Shown: in pieces, positions 1 through 8,542 of the stretch
How positions within the stretch are numbered: position 1 is the stretch's first letter
Layout: each line of letters begins with the position of its first letter
Notes under the pieces: generated by a model
The model's input: only the letters and a program-made list of their open reading frames with translations
What the model was told of the DNA's origin: nothing
Database searches by the model: none
DNA from: PALSA-1335 sp965231025
Lineage (GTDB): Bacteria; Patescibacteriota; Gracilibacteria; UBA1369
Assembly: GCA_965231025.1 (NCBI GenBank)
Contig: OZ246407.1
Span: forward strand, 434,001-498,000
Direction: 5' to 3'
DNA length: 64,000 nt
Made by a program: the position numbers and the translations under genes

Positions 1-1
1 C

Positions 2-145
2 ACGCAAAAAAAAGTAACCCTTTCCCACGAACACAAAGGTTCGGTGTGGATGCCGTACGAAGAAGCACTGGAACAGATTACGTTCCAGACCGCGAAAGAT
101 ATTTTAAAAAAAGCCGAAAATTTTTTGAAAAGATCGGAGAAATAA
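2..145 (+). CDS. Nudix-like hydrolase, C-terminal fragment (5' end outside window)
   Basis: An open frame enters from the left edge and ends at TAA 143-145, giving about 47 residues. The visible tail has the pattern S-H-E-H-K-G-S-V-W-M-P-Y-E-E-A-L-E followed by an amphipathic helix rich in Lys/Glu. This resembles the C-terminal strand and helix of MutT/Nudix proteins of the diadenosine tetraphosphatase type, where an EH..W...EEAL segment precedes the last helix. The Nudix box itself would lie upstream, so activity cannot be judged. The aminopeptidase gene follows 34 bases later on the same strand and may be co-transcribed. Confidence 0.55.
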   Translation, partial: TQKKVTLSHEHKGSVWMPYEEALEQITFQTAKDILKKAENFLKRSEK

Positions 146-179
146 TATAACATTGCAGCAGATTCATTAATGAGCTGCC

Positions 180-1655
180 ATGGAATTTTCCGTACTTACC
201 ACCATCAATCCTAAGACGGCGGTTTTGATCGTACCCGTTTTTCAGGATGTGTCTGCGTCAAAAACAGGGCCGAAACTTGTCGGGAACTTTTTAAGGAAAC
301 GGGAGGAGTTGAAGGATTTTGAAGGCAAAGAGGGGGAGACGCTTTTGGGACTGCCGGACAACGACGGCATGCCCGGTAAAGTCGTTTTATGGGGACTGGG
401 CGAAAAAAAGAAACTGACCCCTCAAAAACTCCGCGGGCTGGCTGCGCAGCTGAGTAAAGCGGTTCGTTTGCTGAAAAAAAGTGAAGTTACCTTATGGTGT
501 CCGGATATTTTCGCCGGTTTTGGCAGGGAACTCGGAGAAGGATTGGCCTTTGGAAATTACACCCTGGCGAAGTTCAAAACCGGAAAAGGAAAAGAGGAAC
601 TCGAAACTCAGACGCTCAAAAAAATAGCCTGCATTACGGAAAAAAAGAACCCCAAGTTTGAAGCGGAACTCAAAAAAGGATCCGTGATCGCGCAGGCGGT
701 CTGCGAAGTCCGCGACCTGGTGAACGCGGGGCCGTCACTGAAAAATGTTGAATATCTCGCGGCAAAAGCCCAGAACATTGCGAGACAAAACGGCTACAAA
801 ATCAATATTCTCAACAAAAAGGATCTTGAAAAAATGGGCATGAACGGAATTATCGGAGTCAACCGGGGAAGCGAGTACGGTGCAAAAATGGTCATTATGG
901 AACACACGCCAAAGGGGACATCCAAAGACAAGCCGGTGGTGGTTATTGGGAAAGGAGTTATTTTCGACAGCGGGGGATATAACCTTAAACCAAGTTCATC
1001 CCTGTACGAGATGCAGCTGGATATGGCGGGGGCGGGAGCCGTGATGGGACTCTTCATGCTTTTGAAAAAACTCGGGATAGACCGGCGCGTCGTGGGGATT
1101 TTTCCGATGACCGACAATCTGGTCAGCGCAAGTTCACAGAAACCTTCGGATGTCGTAACCACGTACTCCGGAAAAACGGTGGAAATAGTGAATACGGACG
1201 CGGAAGGCCGCATGATACTCTGCGATGCCATCTCTTACGCGGTCAAACATTTTGATTCCCGTTACCTCATCGATATCGCGACACTTACCGGGGCATGCAT
1301 GGTGGCGCTCGGGGACCGATACGCGGGACTGTTCGGCAACGACGACGCGCTGATCGAGAAATTGCGTAAGGCCGGCGAACAAACCGACGAACTCGCGTGG
1401 CCCATGCCCATTCATCCGGATCACCGGACAAGAATGAAGAGCAAAATCGCGGATCTGAGGAACTGGGACGAAGTTCCATACGCCGGCGCGTCCAAGGGCG
1501 CCGCATTTTTACAGGAGTTCGTGGAAAACTCCAAATGGGTACACATGGACATCGCGGGACCGGCATTCGTCAAAGAACCGAAAAAATATGAATCACCGAT
1601 GGGGACGGGATTCGGAGTGCGGCTCCTTGTCGAATTTCTGGAGAAGTTACGTTAG
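180..1655 (+). CDS. pepA: Leucyl aminopeptidase (M17 family, cytosol aminopeptidase)
   Basis: A 491-residue protein, the usual M17 length. It should remove N-terminal residues from peptides in the cytoplasm using two metal ions, in peptide turnover. The C-terminal catalytic domain carries the family signature N-T-D-A-E-G-R at about residues 338-344. It also has the metal-binding G-K-G-V-I-F-D-S-G-G segment (Lys258, Asp263) and a D-M-A-G-A-G-A-V stretch after it. The first 170 residues form the more variable N-terminal domain. The ATG at 180 fits the domain boundaries; no strong ribosome site precedes it. The stop codon overlaps the stop of the convergent DUF1361 gene by four bases. Confidence 0.95.
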   Translation: MEFSVLTTINPKTAVLIVPVFQDVSASKTGPKLVGNFLRKREELKDFEGKEGETLLGLPDNDGMPGKVVLWGLGEKKKLTPQKLRGLAAQLSKAVRLLKKSEVTLWCPDIFAGFGRELGEGLAFGNYTLAKFKTGKGKEELETQTLKKIACITEKKNPKFEAELKKGSVIAQAVCEVRDLVNAGPSLKNVEYLAAKAQNIARQNGYKINILNKKDLEKMGMNGIIGVNRGSEYGAKMVIMEHTPKGTSKDKPVVVIGKGVIFDSGGYNLKPSSSLYEMQLDMAGAGAVMGLFMLLKKLGIDRRVVGIFPMTDNLVSASSQKPSDVVTTYSGKTVEIVNTDAEGRMILCDAISYAVKHFDSRYLIDIATLTGACMVALGDRYAGLFGNDDALIEKLRKAGEQTDELAWPMPIHPDHRTRMKSKIADLRNWDEVPYAGASKGAAFLQEFVENSKWVHMDIAGPAFVKEPKKYESPMGTGFGVRLLVEFLEKLR

Positions 1656-2338
1656 GCCCCGGGAACATTTGCGCGCTGTCGCCGGTACTCAAAAAAATGA
1701 GTGAAGACCAGGTACGAGGAGAGCACGAATGCCGCGAAAAGGAGTGAAATAAACCACGTCTGCGGATGCAGCAGGGGTTGGCTTATGCGTTCTCCGATAT
1801 CGGAAAGCAATGCCGCTGGATTGAAAAGCACGTCCCAGCTGTTCCACCGGAGGTAACGGCCCAAGTATATGGCGAAGCCCGAGAGAAGGGAAACAACTAC
1901 CATAAACAACCAGCTCCAAAAGAGCCCAAACCACCGGCTGGTTATTTGACTTATGGTTTGGAGCGAGCAAAGGCCGAGCATTCCCCCGGTGATCGCGAAG
2001 GAACTGATCAGGAGGAAGTCGAACCACCATGGAACACCGACGGTCGCCCAGGGGTCGAGATGGATAAAATCGGTGACGATGTACGGGGCGTTTGGAAAAA
2101 AGATCAACCAGAGAAAACCGAAAAGCCAGAACCTCACGCGGCTGCGGTGCTCTTGAAAGAGATGGACGGCATCCGCAAAAAGGAGAGGTAGCCACGCCAA
2201 AAAAAGATTCCAGAGCAGGAAAACATATCCGGTCATTCCCGCATAAACAACGCGGAAACCGAGCATGCAAAGGCAGACAAGGGTCAGCCATCCAAGCATC
2301 CCAGGATTCACCGGTATTTTCTTCGGTCGTTCACCCAT
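1652..2338 (-). CDS. DUF1361 family membrane protein
   Basis: A 228-residue, strongly hydrophobic protein with about six predicted membrane spans. It matches the DUF1361 pattern: an early L-L-W-N-L-F-L-A-W-L-P segment, then F-F-P-N-A-P-Y-I-V-T-D-F-I-H-L, then Y-L-G-R-Y-L-R-W-N-S-W-D. Polar residues in these loops are the conserved features of the family, whose function is unknown. I chose ATG at 2338 over the TTG one codon upstream. It starts 9 bases after the stop of trxB on the same strand, so the two are probably one transcript. Confidence 0.85.
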   Translation of the reverse strand: MGERPKKIPVNPGMLGWLTLVCLCMLGFRVVYAGMTGYVFLLWNLFLAWLPLLFADAVHLFQEHRSRVRFWLFGFLWLIFFPNAPYIVTDFIHLDPWATVGVPWWFDFLLISSFAITGGMLGLCSLQTISQITSRWFGLFWSWLFMVVVSLLSGFAIYLGRYLRWNSWDVLFNPAALLSDIGERISQPLLHPQTWFISLLFAAFVLSSYLVFTHFFEYRRQRANVPGA

Positions 2339-2347
2339 CAAAAAGCA

Positions 2348-3295
2348 TTAGCATTCAATCAGTGTCCTGCCGATGTAGTCAAAAGCGAAATACGATGCGG
2401 TGACGGCCTCCGCGGCACCCGTTATGGCCTGCTTAAATGTCGTGTCCGTAACGTCACCCGCAGCGTAAACACCGGGAACGTTGGTCTCCGATCTTCTGTT
2501 GATGATGATTTCCCCCTTTTCGTTGAGGGCTGCTCCCAGTTTGCCAGCGAGATCGGAAAGCGCCAGGTGCCCGATGGCGACAAAAATTCCCTGAAGAGGA
2601 AGTTCCTCCCCGGTATTCAACTTCACTTTCTCCACGCTCTTGGTGCCAAGAACCTCGGTAATCTGTGTTTTGAGTCTGATGTCGATTTTGTCGTTTCCCT
2701 TGGCCATGACCCGGTCATAATTGACGGGCTCGGCCTTGAGCTTGTCGCCCCGGATAATGAGATAAACCTTTTGACAGAATTCGGAGAGCAATAATGCCTC
2801 CTTCGCGGCTGAATCACCGCTCCCGACGACGGCAACGACCTTGTTTTTAAAGAAAGCGCCGTCGCACAGGGCGCAATAAGAAACCCCCTTGTTCGTGAAC
2901 TCTTCCTCGCCCGGAACCTCCATTTTTCTGTGCTTGGTACCGGTCGCAAAAAGTACGGTCTTGGTTCTATAGCTGTTGGAGGATGTTTTTACCACAAACC
3001 CTGTCTGTTTTCCGGACTGAGGATGGTCGGTCGTACGGGTCACTTCCAGAACCCGTTCATTGGCCAGCGGCACGCCGAAAGACGTCGCATGGTCAACAAG
3101 GGAAGCGGCCAAATCCGGACCGGAAATACTTTTGATTCCCGGCCAGTTTTCAACGAGATGGGTCGTGGTAATGAGCCCGCCTGGTAGTTCGGCGACCATC
3201 AAAGTCTTGAGGTTCATCCGTGACGCGTACATTGCACCGCTTGCACCAGCGCACCCAGCCCCAATAACGATCAGATCATACGTTTGAGCATCCAT
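2348..3295 (-). CDS. trxB: Thioredoxin reductase (NADPH)
   Basis: A 315-residue flavoprotein that should use NADPH to reduce thioredoxin. The FAD-binding G-A-G-C-A-G-A-S-G motif is at residues 12-20. The redox-active C-x-x-C is C141-A-L-C144, one residue off the common CATC form. The NADPH-binding G-S-G-D-S-A is near residues 158-163, and a C-terminal A-A-G-D-V-T motif contacts FAD. Length and motif order are those of the low-molecular-weight class. DUF1361 follows 9 bases downstream. Confidence 0.94.
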   Translation of the reverse strand: MDAQTYDLIVIGAGCAGASGAMYASRMNLKTLMVAELPGGLITTTHLVENWPGIKSISGPDLAASLVDHATSFGVPLANERVLEVTRTTDHPQSGKQTGFVVKTSSNSYRTKTVLFATGTKHRKMEVPGEEEFTNKGVSYCALCDGAFFKNKVVAVVGSGDSAAKEALLLSEFCQKVYLIIRGDKLKAEPVNYDRVMAKGNDKIDIRLKTQITEVLGTKSVEKVKLNTGEELPLQGIFVAIGHLALSDLAGKLGAALNEKGEIIINRRSETNVPGVYAAGDVTDTTFKQAITGAAEAVTASYFAFDYIGRTLIEC

Positions 3296-3353
3296 AACGA
3301 AAAATCAACAAAAAATAGCCCCAACATCATAACAAAACAAACCAAAAAGGGGA

Positions 3354-3382
3354 GTGACTAAATGGCGGAAAAATGCTATAAT
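3354..3382 (+). promoter_or_regulatory. Promoter of the Pro-rich surface protein gene
   Basis: Extended -10 element TGcTATAAT (hexamer 3377-3382) with GTGACT at 3354-3359 as -35, spacing 17. It lies inside a longer open frame that begins with GTG at 3354, which supports moving the protein start downstream to ATG 3414. Confidence 0.7.
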
Positions 3383-3413
3383 ATCAAGAAAAACCAAAAT
3401 AAAAATAAAATGT

Positions 3414-4313
3414 ATGTTGAAAAAACTCTCAAAGAGTTTGCAGATCGCCGTATTGTTTGGAATGCTGTGTTCAATTTCCACCGCAGACGCAACGGCAGGA
3501 TCGAGCACCAGTTATGCGCTGGATTTTTCAGCCTTGACGAACTCAACGGCAACGGGTTCTTCATCAAGTTTTGGGCTCCATGGAGCCGTTGGAGACACCC
3601 TGCCGGGGACATCTTCGAGTACGAGTTACAGTCTTTGCACGGCATTCATCGAGGAGGCTTACGGTACATGTACTCCCGTTGTAGTACCGCCACCCCCGCC
3701 ACCACCACCTCCTCCTCCACCTCCCCCTGATCCATGTGCGTCAGGTTGCGGCGGAAGTGGTCCTCCCATCATTTTAGGACCGCCGACACCTCCCGATCCG
3801 ACACCTCCCGATCCGACGCCGCCCGAACCGACGCCGCCCGAACCGACGCCGCCCGAACCGACGCCGCCCGAACCGACACCTCCGGAACCAACACCTCCTG
3901 AACCAACGCCGACACCCGAACCAATTCCGACGCCCGAGCCGACACCGGAACCGGGTGAACCGGTAACTCCTGTCCAACAGGCAGGTGGAGGGACACAGCA
4001 AACCGGCGAGCAATCGGGGCAGGAGCTGAACACCATGAACATCTTCACGGGCGATATTCTCCGGAGCGCAGCCGAAGGCGAGCAAACGATCTTCCGTGAC
4101 CTTGGATACTGGTTGGGCTTTATGTGCCAGGGCTACTGGTACTGGTTCTGGATCATCATCGCGATACTTCTCGGGTTGCTCATTTCAGTCGATATGCGCC
4201 TTCACGACATCCTGAAGCATGTGCCGAAGAAAGTCATGAACGAACTCTACAAAAAATATTCCGGGACAAAACCGGGAAAATCCAAGCCAAAGCAAAAAAA
4301 GCGCCGTAAATAA
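3414..4313 (+). CDS. Secreted Pro-rich repeat protein with C-terminal membrane anchor
   Basis: Not a recognised family. From ATG 3414 it has 299 residues. A signal peptide (M-L-K-K-L-S-K then a hydrophobic core ending A-D-A-T-A) is followed by a Ser/Thr-rich part, a run of about 14 prolines, a Gly/Pro stretch, and an array of P-T-P-P-E/D five-residue units. Near the C-terminus a W/I/L-rich membrane span (G-Y-W-Y-W-F-W-I-I-I) precedes a very basic tail rich in Lys/Arg. The layout suggests an extracellular rigid stalk fixed in the membrane with its tail inside. The frame stays open upstream to a GTG at 3354, but a clear promoter sits inside that stretch, so ATG 3414 is preferred. Confidence 0.7.
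   Translation: MLKKLSKSLQIAVLFGMLCSISTADATAGSSTSYALDFSALTNSTATGSSSSFGLHGAVGDTLPGTSSSTSYSLCTAFIEEAYGTCTPVVVPPPPPPPPPPPPPPDPCASGCGGSGPPIILGPPTPPDPTPPDPTPPEPTPPEPTPPEPTPPEPTPPEPTPPEPTPTPEPIPTPEPTPEPGEPVTPVQQAGGGTQQTGEQSGQELNTMNIFTGDILRSAAEGEQTIFRDLGYWLGFMCQGYWYWFWIIIAILLGLLISVDMRLHDILKHVPKKVMNELYKKYSGTKPGKSKPKQKKRRK
3783..3960 (+). repeat. 15-base tandem repeat encoding P-T-P-P-E units
   Basis: Imperfect tandem units of the form CCGACGCCGCCCGAA and variants (CCGACACCTCCGGAA, CCAACACCTCCTGAA) code for Pro-Thr-Pro-Pro-Glu/Asp. At least four central units are identical, indicating recent expansion by slippage. The array is in frame with the surrounding gene. Confidence 0.85.
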
Positions 4314-4331
4314 ATTCCGACCGGGAAAGAA

Positions 4332-4985
4332 TTACACGTCTTTCTTTCCCATCCACCGTGGAGGTGGACGTCGCGGAGGGGTGGATGGACGTGGAGCCGA
4401 AGGCCTTACGTTCGAATGAGGGTTCATTCTGGCATTCATCCGTGCGGTTTTTCCCAATGGAATAAGATATTTCCCCGCATCCCCGCCCAGGTCCGTAAAA
4501 TCGTCCGCCTCTTCAAGAAGTTTTGCGGAAGTCGTTTTTTTAAAAGCCATGACCTCAGCGCGGATACCGCGGGATTTTACATAGCGCAACACCTCAAGAA
4601 AATCACCGTCACCGCTGACGAGCACCACCGTGTCGATTTTTTCACTCAAACGGACGATGTCGATGGCGATGCCGACGTCCCAGTCCGCTTTTTTTTCACC
4701 GCCGTAAAAAATCTGTAAATCTTTCACGCGCGTTTCGATCCCGAGATCGTTCAATGCCTCAAAAAATTTGCTCTCGTCGCCGGCTTCGGATCTGATCACA
4801 TAGGCAAAAGCACGCATCAGGTGCCTGGTGCCCACGGCGCCATCCACCAGGTTTTTATAGTTCACGTTGCTGTTAAAAAGCGACCTCGCCGAGTGGTAGA
4901 GATTTTGTGTGTCGATGAACACTCCGACCCTCTGGGATGAATGTTTCAGTGAGGATGAAGATTTTTTTGTGTTTAATTCAGTCAT
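4332..4985 (-). CDS. NYN domain protein (LabA/DUF88-like putative RNase)
   Basis: A 217-residue protein with a PIN-like NYN fold. Acidic motifs are visible in order: V-G-V-F-I-D-T-Q-N near the start, a middle D-V-G-I-A-I-D segment, then V-L-V-S-G-D-G-D-F, the usual Mg-binding acidic residues of this putative nuclease superfamily. The C-terminus is a basic Pro/Arg-rich tail that could bind RNA. The frame extends upstream to 5147, but that part overlaps the nuclease gene, so ATG 4985 is chosen. It lies 10 bases after the thermonuclease stop, third gene of a HAD-nuclease-NYN operon. The substrate is unknown. Confidence 0.85.
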   Translation of the reverse strand: MTELNTKKSSSSLKHSSQRVGVFIDTQNLYHSARSLFNSNVNYKNLVDGAVGTRHLMRAFAYVIRSEAGDESKFFEALNDLGIETRVKDLQIFYGGEKKADWDVGIAIDIVRLSEKIDTVVLVSGDGDFLEVLRYVKSRGIRAEVMAFKKTTSAKLLEEADDFTDLGGDAGKYLIPLGKTARMNARMNPHSNVRPSAPRPSTPPRRPPPRWMGKKDV

Positions 4986-4995
4986 AATAAATTTG

Positions 4996-5595
4996 TTATT
5001 TGTTCCTATAATACGGGCAAACGGCGGAATTCCAAAGCCCAAGTTCGTTTGAGCGGGCGATTCGCTCAAGTTTGACGAAGGAATTCTTGAACTGGAAAGG
5101 GTAGGTGGTATAAGCAAAAGCATACCCGTGCTCCACCATCCACTCATTCACGAAGGTTCCGTCCCGGAGATAGATGTACCTCAAGAGGCGACCGTACCTA
5201 TCACGGTCATCGTTTGTCGGGTCCTGAAGCATAATCACGTCGTGTCCGGTGACCAGCTGATCCATCTGTTTGGACGCTTCCTTTCCGTAACACTCCACAG
5301 CGCGCCTGGGATCTACGCTCTCCGGGGTGTCGATTCCCAGGAGACGGACCTTTTCCTCCACGCCGCCGACGATGACAGCCAGGGTATCTCCGTCGACGGC
5401 CCTTTTGACCACGGCACTTTCACCGGTTGGAACCGAAGACTGACCCGATTGAGTCGGGGCAACGAGGGACACATCATTGAAAACAGAGATCCTTCCCGTA
5501 TCCGTTTCTTGTTGAGGCGCAAACAAAATAAGCCCGATGCCGACTCCCGCAAGGATAAACAAAAACCCAAAAAAGTAATACGATTGAGTATTCAT
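4996..5595 (-). CDS. Membrane-anchored thermonuclease (SNase family)
   Basis: A 199-residue protein with one N-terminal membrane span (residues about 8-26) and a staphylococcal-nuclease domain from residue 60 onward. Key residues match the family: D-G-D-T at 68-71, R84, the D89-T-P-E92 segment and the D-R-Y-G-R loop at 132-136. It probably degrades DNA or RNA outside the cell with Ca2+, fitting nucleotide scavenging. Its ATG overlaps the TGA of the upstream HAD gene (ATGA, 5592-5595), implying translational coupling. Confidence 0.92.
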   Translation of the reverse strand: MNTQSYYFFGFLFILAGVGIGLILFAPQQETDTGRISVFNDVSLVAPTQSGQSSVPTGESAVVKRAVDGDTLAVIVGGVEEKVRLLGIDTPESVDPRRAVECYGKEASKQMDQLVTGHDVIMLQDPTNDDRDRYGRLLRYIYLRDGTFVNEWMVEHGYAFAYTTYPFQFKNSFVKLERIARSNELGLWNSAVCPYYRNK

Positions 5596-6512
5596 GAACG
5601 GAAGCCAAGATCGTCACGGAACCTCAGGTTCTGAAGTAAAAACAGGGTCGCTTCCGGTCCCGATAAAATATTCCCGTCGCCGTCAAAAACCGGCAAAGGC
5701 AAAAGGTTTTCCGGATGCGTGTTCCCGACCGTGAAAGGCGTGCCGTACATTCCGCTCAAAAAAAGTTCATCGTTTCCAAGCGGCTCGGGTTGGTCCCCGA
5801 CTGCAACAATTTCCCTGGCCTCACGGGAAATTTTGAATCCGTGACGGGAGGAGATACTTTTTGCAAACTCATCGATACCCCGTTCCTTGTTACTGTTTCT
5901 GGGGAAAATATTGACCCCGATCCCGGCGTCGCCGACCATCAACAGTCCTTTTGGATCAAAGGGCGCGATTTCGCGTTGTACCGCAAGGGCTATCTCCCTG
6001 CTGCGCCTGGAAACCTCCTCTCGAGTCAGGCCGTCCAACGGAGGCCTGAAAACCATGCTGATCACGTTCATAAACGACACACCGATCTTGTCATGAAGCT
6101 GCCTGTTGATATGGTTGAACAGGGCCTCCCGGAGCTGCTCGGGGTAGGGATACGCTTCGCGGTAGGATTCAACATATTGTTTTTTCTGCGGATCGAACAC
6201 ATAGCCGATGGCTCCGTTTTCACAGACCAGCATCCAGTTGCTCTGGCATACCATCGGATCAACGGCGTGAACGAACAGCGGGGCAAGCTTGTCATGCGCA
6301 TGCTGAAGCCTGCGGGCGGTGCATACCGCCATCGGGACTGACATGGAAAGCTCCGCGAGTTTGGGTTGCAAAAACGCGGGAATAAACTCGTCGCCTCGTA
6401 CGGTTAATGTTCCGTCGATGTCAAAAATGCAGGCGGTGTATTTCTCGAGCATGGCCTGCCGGAACTTATCTTTTTGCTGCACCTTCCTGTCTGGGAATGG
6501 GGATGGACTCAT
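5592..6512 (-). CDS. HAD superfamily hydrolase (type IIB-like phosphatase)
   Basis: A 306-residue protein. HAD motif I is F-D31-I-D33-G-T-L. Motif II is the V-C-T-A-R segment about 35 residues later. The late V-G-D-Q-P-E-P-L-G-N-D-E motif supplies the Mg-binding acidic residues. The large insert between motifs II and III is like type II HAD (Cof/phosphomannomutase-like) enzymes, so a sugar phosphate is a likely substrate, but this cannot be fixed from sequence. An extended -10 box ends only six bases before the ATG, so the message may be leaderless. It is the first gene of an operon with the nuclease and NYN genes. Confidence 0.85.
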   Translation of the reverse strand: MSPSPFPDRKVQQKDKFRQAMLEKYTACIFDIDGTLTVRGDEFIPAFLQPKLAELSMSVPMAVCTARRLQHAHDKLAPLFVHAVDPMVCQSNWMLVCENGAIGYVFDPQKKQYVESYREAYPYPEQLREALFNHINRQLHDKIGVSFMNVISMVFRPPLDGLTREEVSRRSREIALAVQREIAPFDPKGLLMVGDAGIGVNIFPRNSNKERGIDEFAKSISSRHGFKISREAREIVAVGDQPEPLGNDELFLSGMYGTPFTVGNTHPENLLPLPVFDGDGNILSGPEATLFLLQNLRFRDDLGFRS

Positions 6513-6518
6513 GGGCGC

Positions 6519-6524
6519 ATTATA
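6519..6524 (-). promoter_or_regulatory. Extended -10 promoter of the HAD-nuclease-NYN operon
   Basis: On the minus strand TGGTATAAT (hexamer at 6519-6524) ends six bases before the ATG at 6512. Transcription would begin at or next to the start codon. No good -35 hexamer is visible at the expected spacing. Confidence 0.65.
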
Positions 6525-6535
6525 CCACGATGAAT

Positions 6536-7591
6536 TTATGCGGCATTTTTATATTCGGAGTCGGAACCGGACGATGCCGCTGCCGGACCCGATGCCGGTG
6601 AACCCGCGCCCCCGCCCGACTGTTTTTTCGCAAGAAACTGGTCATACACCGATGGGTTGGAATCTTTTACCGGAGAAGCAGCCTGAACCCCCGCTTTTTT
6701 CTCCATTTCCGCCATGCCTTTATTCATCTGCGCGTAGTCAAAGAAAGGGTCCTTCACCCCGACGAGTTCAAAAACCTGGCGCCGGATGTTCCGGAGGGTG
6801 AACTTGATATTTTCCCAGCTCCAGATGCCTTTGAGTTTTTCGTTCGCCTTGCCCATTTCCTTCTCCTTTTCCGTTTTTTCATTCGTATAGATTCCCAGCA
6901 TCTTCTCCGCGACCTTAAACTGAGCCTTGTATGCTTTCTTGCCTTCGGGATCTTTGCTCTCGCTGGTGTCTTCATATCCCCGCTTCAGGTCTTTTACATA
7001 ATCCTTAAATTTGGTCACGCCGAATTTTCCGGATTTCATCACGTCCCTTTTGATAAATTCCAGGAACCCGTCCTCCCATTTTTTGTCGGTGTTTTCCCAC
7101 TTCATCTCCTTGATGGTTTTTTTTAAATCGTACTCAAGATCATCGATAACCTTGCGGAGTTCCTCCTTGTAGTCCACTTTGAGTTTTTCAGGTTCCTGCC
7201 TGGCCTTTTCCGGTTCCTGGAAAGGCTTTTCCAGCCTTGAAGCATTATCGTTTGCAGCCTGTTGACGCGGCGGATTCTGGAGGGGCATCGGCATTTTCAT
7301 AACGACTTCAAGATATTTTATACGGTCCACATCACCGGAAGCCCTGGCCTTCGAGAGCTCGCTATAAAGGTTATCATTATACTGTTTGATATTGCGCTGC
7401 GAATCCTCGGAACCGTCACTGTTCTTATCGTAAAAATCCAGCAAACCCTTTTCCCAGGTGGTTCCGTTCGTATCCCAGGTCGCCTGGTCCATGATGACTT
7501 TTTCATCATCGGGGAGGGATGAATAAAACTCATCATATTGTGCTTTGAATTCCTCACGGGTAAGTGCGGGCTGGTTGAGGTTGTTTTCCAT
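6536..7591 (-). CDS. Hypothetical cytoplasmic protein, charged and helical
   Basis: Not recognised. A 351-residue protein without signal peptide or membrane span, very rich in Lys, Glu and Asp and predicted to be largely alpha-helical. Several W-E-x-G-L/F-L-D/E-F segments look like a repeated short motif: one near residues 45-53 and one near 170 (K-W-E-D-G-F-L-E-F). The last 60 residues are low-complexity Gly/Ala/Ser. It has its own promoter at 7617-7622 and ends just before the HAD operon promoter. Confidence 0.75.
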   Translation of the reverse strand: MENNLNQPALTREEFKAQYDEFYSSLPDDEKVIMDQATWDTNGTTWEKGLLDFYDKNSDGSEDSQRNIKQYNDNLYSELSKARASGDVDRIKYLEVVMKMPMPLQNPPRQQAANDNASRLEKPFQEPEKARQEPEKLKVDYKEELRKVIDDLEYDLKKTIKEMKWENTDKKWEDGFLEFIKRDVMKSGKFGVTKFKDYVKDLKRGYEDTSESKDPEGKKAYKAQFKVAEKMLGIYTNEKTEKEKEMGKANEKLKGIWSWENIKFTLRNIRRQVFELVGVKDPFFDYAQMNKGMAEMEKKAGVQAASPVKDSNPSVYDQFLAKKQSGGGAGSPASGPAAASSGSDSEYKNAA

Positions 7592-7616
7592 AGTGAAGAT
7601 GTGAATTTATCCCACC

Positions 7617-7622
7617 ATTATA
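7617..7622 (-). promoter_or_regulatory. Extended -10 promoter of the charged hypothetical gene
   Basis: Minus-strand TGGTATAAT, 25 bases upstream of the ATG at 7591. It is back to back with the thyA promoter that starts at 7639. Confidence 0.6.
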
Positions 7623-7638
7623 CCATAAATCCGTAAAA

Positions 7639-7667
7639 TTTACATTTCCAAATATTTCCCATACAAT
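7639..7667 (+). promoter_or_regulatory. Promoter of the thyA-folA-ABC operon
   Basis: TTTACA (7639-7644), 17-base spacer, TACAAT (7662-7667). The -10 ends four bases before ATG 7672, too close for a normal transcript start, which favours the later in-frame ATG at 7714. Confidence 0.6.
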
Positions 7668-7671
7668 AAGC

Positions 7672-8526
7672 ATGAGCGAAAGGAAGCGGAGGACAAAAAC
7701 TCAACATTTACCCATGGAGCAATACCACAGTCTAGTACGGGAGGTTCTGGAAAACGGCACCGAGAAAAAGGACCGTACCGGGGTGGGAACGATTTCCATT
7801 TTCGGCGCGCAGCGCAAATACGACCTCAGGAAAGGATTTCCCTTACTCACGACCAAAAAGGTGCGTTTTGACGGGATTCTCCGCGAGCTTCTGTGGTTTT
7901 TGAAAGGCTCGACCAACATCAACGACGAACTGACCCAATACACGCCGATCTGGGACGCCTGGGCAGCCACGGATGGAGAACTCGGTCCGATTTACGGCTA
8001 CCAGTGGAGAAAATGGGAGAAATTTTCCGATGACGGGAAGGGTGGATACCTTAAAACACATATCGATCAGATTCAGCAGGCCATTGATACCATCAAAAAA
8101 AATCCCGATTCACGCCGCATCATCGTAAGCGCCTGGAACGTTGCTGACATCGACCGCATGAAACTTCCTCCATGCCACGCTTTTTTCCAGTTCTACGTCG
8201 TCAACGGACGGCTGGATTTGCAGCTTTACCAGCGCAGCGCCGACGTTGCCCTGGGAGTGCCGTTCAACATCGCCAGTTACGCGGCGCTGCTCATGATGGT
8301 AGCCCAGGAATGTAATCTGGAGCCGGGAATATTTACCCACACCACCGGCGACACCCATATTTACCTCAACCATATTGAAGGACTCAAAAAACAGCTGGAG
8401 AGAAGCGAGTTCCCGCTTCCGATCCTCAAAATTGCCAAAAAACCTTTCTGGGATCTCAAGTACGAAGATTTTGTTTTGGAGAACTATCAGCACCAGCCTT
8501 TCATCAAATTCGAGGTAGCTGTATAA
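7672..8526 (+). CDS. thyA: Thymidylate synthase (folate-dependent)
   Basis: A 284-residue ThyA that should methylate dUMP to dTMP using methylene-tetrahydrofolate. The catalytic cysteine is C168 in L-P-P-C-H-A-F-F-Q-F. The phosphate-binding D-R-T-G-V-G-T segment is at 34-40, the S-R-R-I-I-V-S-A-W-N block is at 147-156, and the late D-T-H-I-Y-x-N-H motif is present. The first 14 residues are extra relative to typical ThyA, and the promoter lies right against the first ATG, so translation may start at Met15 (7714). folA follows after 16 bases, pairing the enzyme with the reductase that regenerates its folate. Confidence 0.96.
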   Translation: MSERKRRTKTQHLPMEQYHSLVREVLENGTEKKDRTGVGTISIFGAQRKYDLRKGFPLLTTKKVRFDGILRELLWFLKGSTNINDELTQYTPIWDAWAATDGELGPIYGYQWRKWEKFSDDGKGGYLKTHIDQIQQAIDTIKKNPDSRRIIVSAWNVADIDRMKLPPCHAFFQFYVVNGRLDLQLYQRSADVALGVPFNIASYAALLMMVAQECNLEPGIFTHTTGDTHIYLNHIEGLKKQLERSEFPLPILKIAKKPFWDLKYEDFVLENYQHQPFIKFEVAV

Positions 8527-8542
8527 CTTTTTTATACAAACA

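Noticed and set aside
3783..3960. 15-base repeats considered as a CRISPR or origin iteron array
   Set aside because: They are contiguous, in frame and encode P-T-P-P-E; no spacers or dnaA context.
3659..4085. Long minus-strand frames rich in Gly-Val-Gly-Ser or Arg over the Pro-rich gene
   Set aside because: They are the mirror image of the CCG/CCC-rich repeat codons; no promoter or start signal supports them.
4323..4350. GGGAAAGA/TCTTTCCC inverted repeat between convergent genes as a terminator
   Set aside because: It overlaps the last codons of the NYN gene and has no T-run; pairing may be chance.
5592..5595. TGA recoded to glycine as in Gracilibacteria
   Set aside because: TGA ends genes at normal domain boundaries here and at 22348, and stop-delimited genes have correct family lengths.
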